In this document: positions 5,984-10,957 of the stretch, piece after piece | Layout of the letters: every line of letters starts with the position of its first letter | Position numbering within the stretch: position 1 is the first letter of the stretch | Translations under genes and position numbers: made by a program | Notes under the pieces: generated by a model | What the model was told of the DNA's origin: nothing | Databases searched by the model: none | What the model saw: only the letters and a program-made list of their open reading frames with translations | Origin: Candidatus Parvarchaeota archaeon | Lineage (GTDB): Archaea; Micrarchaeota; Micrarchaeia; Anstonellales; VGKX01 | Assembly (NCBI GenBank): GCA_016866895.1 | Contig: VGKX01000021.1 | Span: 1-10,957, forward strand | Length of the DNA stretch: 10,957 nt | Direction: 5' to 3'

Positions 5984-7183
5984 TTGAAAATCATGCTTGA
6001 AAAGTCCGACAACCCCACGCTGGATTTAAGCGAAAACCCAGCCCACGCTCCAACTAGCGCTCCATCAATCGCTGATAAAATGGCCGCGCAGATGGTAAAA
6101 AAGCAGCAAAGCGCAGGCTACTACTTTGTCGGCTCAAACATGCACGCTGCTGTCAAGGTGTGCATGTGGACAAAAAAATCCATAAGGGGAGAGGCTGCAT
6201 GCTACAAGGCAAGCTTCTATGGCATCAAAAGCCACCGCTGCGTGCAGATGTCTCCGGCAGTTCCATACTGCAACCACTCCTGCATACACTGCTGGCGCGA
6301 CACGTCGGCCCATTACTCAGGCTGGCACGGCGGCACAGACCCGCCGGATATTATTGCTTCAGAGTCAATTATGGCGCAAATAAAGCTGCTAAACGGATTT
6401 CCCGGAAGCGCAAAAACAGACATGGCCAAGCACAGGGAGTCCTCCGACCCAATCCACGTTGCGATATCCCTTGACGGCGAGCCGACACTTTACGCACATT
6501 TGCCCCGGCTTATTCGGGAATACCATGCGCGCGGACTTACCACTTTTCTTGTATCAAACGGCTCAAACCCGCAGGTGCTTGAGAGGCTTGAGCAACAGGG
6601 GGCAATGCCAACCCAGCTCTACCTGTCCTTCAACTCGCCCACAAAAGAGGAATACAAAAAAATCGTCGTCCCCCTGATTCCTGATGCCTGGGAAAAGTAC
6701 TGCCGCTCGCTTGATTACCTGGCACGTGTCGGCAAGGGGGAGGTTGACAAGGCAATGACGCGCACAGTGCTTCGCATGACACTTGCCTTAAACCACAACA
6801 TGCATGGGATTGAAGGTTATGCAACATTTATCAAACATGCAAAGCCGCACTATGTGGAGGTGAAAGCCTATATGGCACTAGGCAGCTCAAGAAACAGGCT
6901 TGGGCCTTCGAGGATGCCAACACATGCGCAAATCAAGGAGTTTGCAGCAAGTCTTGCAAAGGAGTCCGGGTATATCACAACCGCACAACACGCCCTTTCA
7001 AGAATTGTGCTTTTGTGCCGCGACGAGGATGCCGTAAAATCGCGCATCCTTAAAGTCTCAAGAAACGGCGGGATAAAAACTTCCAAAGAAGCAATTCCTA
7101 TCATTGAAGAGCAGGCAAGGCAGGCAATTCAAGCTGGCAAATCGGGGCAAAGGGCAAACCACAGGCCTGCCTGCGGCAGCTGA
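5984..7183 (+). CDS. taw1: tRNA 4-demethylwyosine synthase (archaeal TYW1), radical SAM
   Basis: This radical-SAM enzyme builds the tricyclic 4-demethylwyosine base from N1-methylguanosine-37 of tRNA-Phe using pyruvate. It has 399 residues. The SAM cluster motif CX3CX2C is C96, C100, C103 (CNHSCIHCW). The second [4Fe-4S] cluster is served by C60, C73 and C86. All the spacings (13, 13, 10, 4, 3) equal those of Methanocaldococcus Taw1 (C26, C39, C52, C62, C66, C69). Further hallmarks are HVAISLDGEPTLY, TTFLVSNGSNP, QLYLSFNSPTKEEYKK and VEVKAYMALGSSRNRLG. The N-terminus is about 30 residues longer than the Methanocaldococcus protein and rich in Pro, Ser and Ala. The TTG start is chosen because GGTG (5975-5978) lies 5 bases before it, the same spacing as at gcvPB. 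ATG 5993 is the alternative and would remove three residues. It converges with rfcL. Confidence 0.95.
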   Translation: MKIMLEKSDNPTLDLSENPAHAPTSAPSIADKMAAQMVKKQQSAGYYFVGSNMHAAVKVCMWTKKSIRGEAACYKASFYGIKSHRCVQMSPAVPYCNHSCIHCWRDTSAHYSGWHGGTDPPDIIASESIMAQIKLLNGFPGSAKTDMAKHRESSDPIHVAISLDGEPTLYAHLPRLIREYHARGLTTFLVSNGSNPQVLERLEQQGAMPTQLYLSFNSPTKEEYKKIVVPLIPDAWEKYCRSLDYLARVGKGEVDKAMTRTVLRMTLALNHNMHGIEGYATFIKHAKPHYVEVKAYMALGSSRNRLGPSRMPTHAQIKEFAASLAKESGYITTAQHALSRIVLLCRDEDAVKSRILKVSRNGGIKTSKEAIPIIEEQARQAIQAGKSGQRANHRPACGS

Positions 7184-7230
7184 ACTGGTGCAAATATGGA
7201 AAAAAAATTAAAATGCATGGCGATTCGTCT

Positions 7231-7289
7231 TTTTCAAGTTTCTTGAAAGGCTGAAATTCTTCTAATCAGAAAAACTTTTTCAGAAAAAG
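7231..7289. terminator. Hairpins and T/A tracts between converging taw1 and rfcL
   Basis: Most of this element lies in the 96-base gap between the two converging stops. TTTCAAG (7232-7238) pairs with CTTGAAA (7242-7248) around a TTT loop. CTTTTT (7275-7280) pairs with AAAAAG (7284-7289) around CAG, running over the rfcL stop codon. T-runs occur on the + strand at 7229-7234 and 7276-7280, and A-runs at 7270-7274 give T-runs on the minus strand. This fits termination in both directions; strength cannot be judged. Nothing else is seen in the gap. Confidence 0.4.
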
Positions 7290-8773
7290 TCGCTTAATTT
7301 TTTTTCCTTCTTCCTTGCGGCAGTGTCAATGGCTTTGGCGGCCTTTGCACCAGCATCCGCCTCCATTTTTTTGCCTGCCGGTTCGATTGAGCCTTCTTCC
7401 CCAAGTTTAGCCATTGTTTTCTTTTCAATCTTTTTGGCATTGTCGGATTCTTCGGTTTTCTTCGGTTTTTTCACCAGCGCCTCCTTTTCACCCAAAGATT
7501 TCACTGCTTCTGTGCCATCCTCCTTTGTTTTGGTTTCACTCGCTGCGTTTTCTTGGGCTTGTGCTTTTTCAAGAAGTTTTTTTATCGTGCTTTCCGTTGC
7601 CTTGCAGATGGTTGCAAGTTCCTCATCCTCGAATCCATACAAACTCTTCACTTCAAGGGGGGATTTTTTGAAAGCGTCTGCAACGAGTGGCAAATACCAC
7701 GCGGATTCCTTTATGTTGCAGTGCGCCACCCTTGCTATTTTTCTGCTGATCTGCCTTGCAGCGCCAAACTGGGCTGAAAATTTGTATGAAAAAGGCGGAC
7801 GTTCATACTTGACGAATTTTGCCGTTTGCGCTGTTTTTGAAAGTGCCACACCCGCGCTCATAAGATCTGAAGAATAGCGCAAAAGCACCCAATACTGCCT
7901 TTTCCTTATCCTGCCGTCAAACATGTCCGCGCGCGACAAGCACCCAAAAGCCCTTGCCATTGCCTCTATCTCCTGCTCTCCCGCCACCTGCTCCCCGCCA
8001 TCAAACTCAAGTGGAATGTTCCAGCCAACCCAGGCTTTTACCTCATCATGCTCCTGTCCGGATTGCGAATAAGCGCCTTTCGCCTCTCCGTATGCCCTTG
8101 CCTTCATTATTCCCCGTACAGTCTCAAATATGTTTTTTTCCCTGTCCCTTGTCGCCTCGGTGTTTCTTGCCTGCAAGTCGTTTATTGCGCCCCTCATGTC
8201 GCCGTTTGCATTCCTTGACACAAGCTCAAGCATTCCATCGTCTGCAGCAAGCCCCTGGGCATCCCTTATCCTCTCCAGAACTTTTCTTATTGAAATGGCG
8301 GTTGGCCGCTTTAGCTCCACAACCGTGCAATGGTATTTGAGCTGTGCAACTTTCTTGTCATATGCATCTGTGGCAGTAAGGATGGTTGGCTGGCGGCTGT
8401 TTTGCAAAAGTGACGCTATGGCTGCAGTTGCGCCCTTGTCCTGCTGCCACACGCATTCAACGTCGTCAAAAAGTACAAGCCTCCTGCCGCCATCCATCGC
8501 AGTTGTGCTTGCGGCAAGCAAAAATCCGCTTTCAATCTGGGCGGCAGAGCGCTTTTGAGAGGCACTTGAGTGCACAAGTTCCCATCCAAATTCCTTTGCC
8601 ACAAGGCGCGCAAGGCAGGTCTTGCCGCAGGCTGTGGGCCCTACAATCAGGACTGGCTTTTGCCGCCTGCCCCTCTGCCACTCCAGGGCCCATTTTTTCA
8701 GCTCATCTACAACCTCCCTGTTCCCAACAAATTCGGAAAATGATTTTGGGCTGTGCTTGTCGGCAAAATCCAT
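7280..8773 (-). CDS. rfcL: Replication factor C large subunit (clamp loader)
   Basis: This is the AAA+ large subunit that, with RFC small subunits, loads the PCNA clamp onto primed DNA. It has 497 residues. Near the N-terminus is KHSPKSFSEFVGNREVVDEL. Walker A is GPTACGKT (45-52), against the usual GPPGxGKT. Walker B is LVLFDDVE (99-106), with Asp104 where the family has a catalytic Glu. The sensor-1 region reads TATDAYD rather than TANDPYD, and sensor 2 is GDMRGAINDLQA. The helical collar region follows. Residues about 404-491 form a Lys/Glu/Ala-rich low-complexity tail, and the protein ends KKLSDFF, a PCNA-binding PIP-box form (xxxLxxFF). The overall order matches archaeal RFC-L well, but the three nucleotide-site changes are unusual. 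ATG 8773 sits about 25 bases from a TATA-like box, so the mRNA is probably leaderless. It diverges from the DUF92 gene; no small subunit is in the window. Confidence 0.93.
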   Translation of the reverse strand: MDFADKHSPKSFSEFVGNREVVDELKKWALEWQRGRRQKPVLIVGPTACGKTCLARLVAKEFGWELVHSSASQKRSAAQIESGFLLAASTTAMDGGRRLVLFDDVECVWQQDKGATAAIASLLQNSRQPTILTATDAYDKKVAQLKYHCTVVELKRPTAISIRKVLERIRDAQGLAADDGMLELVSRNANGDMRGAINDLQARNTEATRDREKNIFETVRGIMKARAYGEAKGAYSQSGQEHDEVKAWVGWNIPLEFDGGEQVAGEQEIEAMARAFGCLSRADMFDGRIRKRQYWVLLRYSSDLMSAGVALSKTAQTAKFVKYERPPFSYKFSAQFGAARQISRKIARVAHCNIKESAWYLPLVADAFKKSPLEVKSLYGFEDEELATICKATESTIKKLLEKAQAQENAASETKTKEDGTEAVKSLGEKEALVKKPKKTEESDNAKKIEKKTMAKLGEEGSIEPAGKKMEADAGAKAAKAIDTAARKKEKKLSDFF

Positions 8774-8793
8774 GGTTGGAAATTTGCATCCCT

Positions 8794-8805
8794 AATTTTA
8801 AATAT
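8794..8805. promoter_or_regulatory. AT-rich promoter core between rfcL and the DUF92 gene
   Basis: AATTTTAAAT (8794-8803) reads ATTTAAAATT on the minus strand. Its centre is about 25 bases before the rfcL ATG, fitting a leaderless start. On the plus strand it could drive the DUF92 gene with a leader of about 15 bases. A nearer box, CATACATA (8813-8820), is about 24 bases from that ATG and would make it leaderless too. Two copies of ATTTGCAT (8782-8789 and 8808-8815) flank the core 26 bases apart and could be a regulator site. Confidence 0.45.
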
Positions 8806-8840
8806 GCATTTGCATACATAACAAAGCACGGTCGATTTTC

Positions 8841-9473
8841 ATGAAAGCAGCACTTCTTGATTTCAAAGGGACTGCACTTGCGCTTGCATTCGGGCTTGGC
8901 CTGCTTTTGCTTGGAGGCTGGCAATATCTTGCCATGATGCTTGTTTTCCTTTTTGCAAGCGTGGCTGTGACAAAGCACGGATATGAGGAAAAGCGCGAGC
9001 TTGGCATTTACGAACATGAGCGCTCCTGGGAAAATGTTCTTGCCAACGGCATTGTTCCTTTCATCTGCGTTGTCTTTCTTCCAATCATTGGCCCGTGGCC
9101 CTTCATAGGCTCGCTTGCTGCAATCACTGCAGACAAGTTCGGCTCCGAGCTTGGGGTGCTTTCCGACGACCCGGTTTCCCTTGGCAACTTCAAAAAGGTG
9201 AAGCGCGGGGTGTCAGGCGCAATCTCAAAATTCGGCACGCTTATGAGCTTTGACGGGGCGCTTTTGATTGGCGCCTGCTCTTATTTCGTTTTCCCGGGAA
9301 TCAGCATTTGGAAGGTTCTTGCAATAGCGCTTGTCGGGTTTTTGGGCTGCATTGCAGACTCCCTAATCGGCATACTTGAAGAAAAGGGCATTGGCAACAA
9401 GGCAACCACCAATCTTGCCTGCTCGGCAGTCGGGGCGTTTTTTGGATTTTTTGTCCTCACCACTATTGCCTGA
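8841..9473 (+). CDS. DUF92 / TMEM19-family membrane protein
   Basis: This integral membrane protein of 210 residues has about six or seven hydrophobic segments (near 11-26, 28-44, 68-85, 87-97, 131-152, 157-175, 188-208). DUF92 signatures are visible: ERSWENVLANG (60-70), matching the family's R-x-NVLANG, TADKFGSELGVLS (96-108), matching ADTxASE-G, and GCIADSLIGILEEKG followed by NKATTN. The family includes plant VTE6, which phosphorylates phytyl phosphate in vitamin E synthesis. By analogy an archaeal member might act on prenyl phosphates such as geranylgeranyl phosphate, the precursor of archaeal lipids, but that is inference. It is slightly shorter than many members (about 230-260). No SD precedes the ATG. 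It diverges from rfcL and converges with the A24 peptidase; neither neighbour clarifies its role. Confidence 0.88.
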   Translation: MKAALLDFKGTALALAFGLGLLLLGGWQYLAMMLVFLFASVAVTKHGYEEKRELGIYEHERSWENVLANGIVPFICVVFLPIIGPWPFIGSLAAITADKFGSELGVLSDDPVSLGNFKKVKRGVSGAISKFGTLMSFDGALLIGACSYFVFPGISIWKVLAIALVGFLGCIADSLIGILEEKGIGNKATTNLACSAVGAFFGFFVLTTIA

Positions 9474-9501
9474 AATGCCTGGCCTAATTCCGCAAATCTT
9501 C

Positions 9502-9524
9502 CCGGTTAATCCGTCCGGTTAATC
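9502..9524. repeat. Two direct copies of CCGGTTAATC in a convergent gap
   Basis: CCGGTTAATC occurs at 9502-9511 and 9515-9524, separated by CGT, giving a 13-base period. The pair fills much of the 49-base gap between the converging DUF92 and A24 genes, and the second copy overlaps the A24 stop codon. Tandem slippage or a protein-binding site are both possible; no hairpin is formed. Confidence 0.6.
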
Positions 9525-10437
9525 AAAAAGATACAAGAAAAGTGATGAGCTGCCCGCCAAAAAATATGGCCGCCAAAACCCCTGCCAGAATAAACGGCAA
9601 ATACGGGGGCATTCCAGAATAAATCGGGACCCTGCCAAGGCCTGATTTTTTTATTGCCTCAAGGTTTTTCCTGTCAAGCAATGCGGCAATGCCGAATTTT
9701 TTTGCAATTGCGGCAGGGATTTTTTCAACCGCAACAACTTCCTCCACGTCAAGGCTTTGTGCAGGCACCCACTCAATCATGCCGTCTTTTATCTGCCTTC
9801 CAAAAAGGCCGAAAAACAGGCACATGCTTGCAATAACAAAGCCAAAGGTTGCAATTACAATACTCTTGTCCCCGCCTCCGGATACCTGTAAAAAAAACGC
9901 TGCAAGGCTTGCAGCAAATGTCAGCATGCACACGACAAGTTTGGCTTTCTTGCCATCTTGCATCAAACCCCTGTCCTTTTTGCCCTGTCCGTCTTTCGCA
10001 GAGACGGTGCCAAACACGCCATGCGCGACTTTTGCCAGGTAATAAACATACATGACAGCCACAAAGGCAAGCCCCGAGATGAAAAACACCGGCACCACAA
10101 AGGGAACCTGTTGCCTGGCTATTGCGTAGCCGTAGTCAAACTCTATAATCTGGGCTGGCACCAGTACTGCTATTGAGCACAGGACATAAACATCTGCAAG
10201 TCCAATCTGCCCAAGTCGGTAAATAGAGTAGCCCATCGCCCCTATAACCGCCGCTTGCGCCAGGCCGAAAAAAAACAAATCCGGGCTGAGGAAAAAGATT
10301 CCATGCAAAAGGGCAACTGCAAGAAAGGCATGCAACAGCCTTTCGGGTATGTTTTTTTTGTTTGCAATGTCGTAATATGCGCACAAGCCTGTGAATCCGG
10401 CTGAAAGAAGCAATCCAAAACCAAGCAAGCTTTCCAA
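9523..10437 (-). CDS. A24-family prepilin/preflagellin peptidase-like membrane protease
   Basis: This is probably an aspartic membrane protease that cleaves class III signal peptides of archaellins and pilins (FlaK, PibD or EppA relatives). It has 304 residues. The first catalytic aspartate is D23 in YYDIANKKNIP, matching D-x(6)-IP just after the first membrane segment. The second is D82 in GLAD, against the usual GxGD, so the glycine before Asp is replaced by Ala. Hydrophobic segments fall near 3-20, 36-50, 54-72, 83-98, 111-133, 165-182, 190-210 and 281-303. A charged stretch (about 140-163) and a soluble region (about 211-280) lie between them, making it longer than typical FlaK (about 230). 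It ends with YSGMPPYLPFILAGVLAA, a common ending in archaeal A24 proteins. The TTG start is supported by GGGTG 6 bases upstream and by an in-frame TGA directly before it. It lies 88 bases after pus10 on the same strand. No pilin gene is in the window. Confidence 0.82.
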   Translation of the reverse strand: MESLLGFGLLLSAGFTGLCAYYDIANKKNIPERLLHAFLAVALLHGIFFLSPDLFFFGLAQAAVIGAMGYSIYRLGQIGLADVYVLCSIAVLVPAQIIEFDYGYAIARQQVPFVVPVFFISGLAFVAVMYVYYLAKVAHGVFGTVSAKDGQGKKDRGLMQDGKKAKLVVCMLTFAASLAAFFLQVSGGGDKSIVIATFGFVIASMCLFFGLFGRQIKDGMIEWVPAQSLDVEEVVAVEKIPAAIAKKFGIAALLDRKNLEAIKKSGLGRVPIYSGMPPYLPFILAGVLAAIFFGGQLITFLVSF

Positions 10438-10513
10438 TCATAACACCCTTTCAGGCAAAAACAATCTCTGCAATTGCCATTTCATCCAGATAGCCTCAAG
10501 GATAATAAATTCA
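10438..10513 (-). promoter_or_regulatory. Promoter-like box and SD for the A24 peptidase gene
   Basis: On the minus strand, AAAGGGTG ends 6 bases before the TTG start (GGTG covers 10444-10447) and is a good SD. An AT-rich box, AATTTATTAT at 10503-10512 reading leftward, would start transcription near 10480 and leave a leader of about 40 bases. Read-through from pus10 is equally possible. Confidence 0.4.
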
Positions 10514-10525
10514 ATCCGGGCACAA

Positions 10526-10957
10526 TTAAGTTGCTTTCCCAAGGCACGTTTCCAAAAAAACGTCTTCGACCCCGCTCATAACAAGCCTCCTGCACTGCGC
10601 CTTGGACTTTGTAAGGCCTGCAATGCTCGGCCTTGTCCTCCCGCCATCGGAATTCACAAGCTCCTTTATGTATGTCCCGCACTCTGCATAAATTTCCGCA
10701 ATTATCAATCCCTCCACAACCGAAGACTTTATTGAAATTACCCTCCTTTTCCTCAACAAATCCGGCCTCTTGCCAAGGACGCGTGCTGGGGTTTGCTGGA
10801 GTATTTGCCTGCCTTCAAGCGTTTTTATCCCATCCAGGTCCAGGCTTTCCGGTCTCCGTCCAAGGTCTATCCATGCCTTGTAGTGCTTGTCAAACCTCGA
10901 ATTTTTCAGCACTTGCACAAAACCGCCGTTTACGCAGGCAAGGCCGTGAACTGCAAC
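10526..10957 (-). CDS. pus10: tRNA pseudouridine synthase Pus10, C-terminal part
   Basis: This is the 3' end of a gene running off the right edge; 143 residues are visible and the frame is open to the last base. Archaeal Pus10 makes pseudouridine-55 (and often 54) in tRNA. The family's C-terminal block is clear: QTPARVLGKRPDLLRKRRV, then IAEIYAECGTYIKELVNSDG followed by GRTRPSIAGLT, matching the usual (E)AGTYIKELVxGDxGRTxPS. The end, RRLVMSGVEDVFLE, matches the usual LDVLEV-like close with extra residues. The catalytic aspartate and the N-terminal THUMP-containing part lie outside the window. The first ATG/GTG-like codon at 10916-10918 is internal and not a start. It is followed by the A24 peptidase gene on the same strand after 88 bases. 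Confidence 0.9.
   Translation of the reverse strand, partial: VAVHGLACVNGGFVQVLKNSRFDKHYKAWIDLGRRPESLDLDGIKTLEGRQILQQTPARVLGKRPDLLRKRRVISIKSSVVEGLIIAEIYAECGTYIKELVNSDGGRTRPSIAGLTKSKAQCRRLVMSGVEDVFLETCLGKAT

Noticed and set aside
7184..7279. A small RNA or small gene between taw1 and rfcL
   Set aside because: Only short A/T-rich hairpins suited to termination are visible; no conserved RNA fold or start codon with an SD.
7323..7877. A 184-codon Ser/Phe/Ala-rich open frame on the plus strand
   Set aside because: It is the antisense of the Lys/Glu-rich tail and collar region of rfcL; the hydrophobic look comes from reading Lys and Glu codons backwards.
10136..10441. An ATG-started frame just ahead of the A24 gene start on the minus strand
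   Set aside because: Its ATG is only 2 bases from the GGTG motif and out of frame with the A24 protein; the TTG at 10437 gives the conserved protein with proper SD spacing.

Overview
The window is archaeal chromosomal DNA. It carries archaeal wyosine synthase (Taw1), archaeal Pus10, the large subunit of the archaeal/eukaryotic clamp loader (RFC-L), an Fcf1-like PIN protein, a DUF92 membrane protein and an archaeal-type prepilin/preflagellin peptidase. TATA-like boxes lie about 25 bases before several start codons, and GGTG/GTGAT Shine-Dalgarno (SD) motifs precede others, as expected in an archaeon. Genes are tightly packed: every gap is under 100 bases and no RNA gene, IS element or CRISPR array was seen. 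The exact lineage cannot be settled by eye. The divergent RFC-L and compact genes fit an uncultivated lineage such as a DPANN archaeon, but that is a guess.

Left half (1-5459, + strand): a glycine-cleavage and lipoate cluster. In order it holds the 3' end of gcvPA, complete gcvPB, a lipoyl synthase (LipA) with an extra C-terminal domain, a lipoate-protein ligase (LplA) that lacks its own C-terminal domain, and dihydrolipoamide dehydrogenase (Lpd). GcvPA/GcvPB is the P-protein, Lpd is the L-protein, and LipA plus LplA would place lipoate on the H-protein. GcvH and GcvT are not in the window; they may lie to the left. The main observation is that the extra domain on LipA looks like LplB, the accessory domain that stand-alone LplA needs. 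The gene is therefore a LipA-LplB fusion next to the matching LplA. A perfect GGAGGTG SD and an in-frame ATG sit exactly at the domain junction, so a free LplB may also be made.

Right half (5514-10957): information-processing and membrane genes in divergent and convergent pairs. A PIN-domain RNase (-) diverges from taw1 (+) over 68 bases that hold one near-symmetric TATA box. taw1 converges on rfcL (-). rfcL diverges from a DUF92 gene (+) across an AT-rich 67-base spacer. DUF92 converges on an A24 peptidase (-), which lies downstream of a truncated pus10 (-) running off the right edge.

Two modes of translation start seem to coexist: probably leaderless mRNAs (lipA, the PIN gene, rfcL, perhaps DUF92) and SD-led starts (gcvPB, lplA, taw1 from TTG, the A24 peptidase from TTG).
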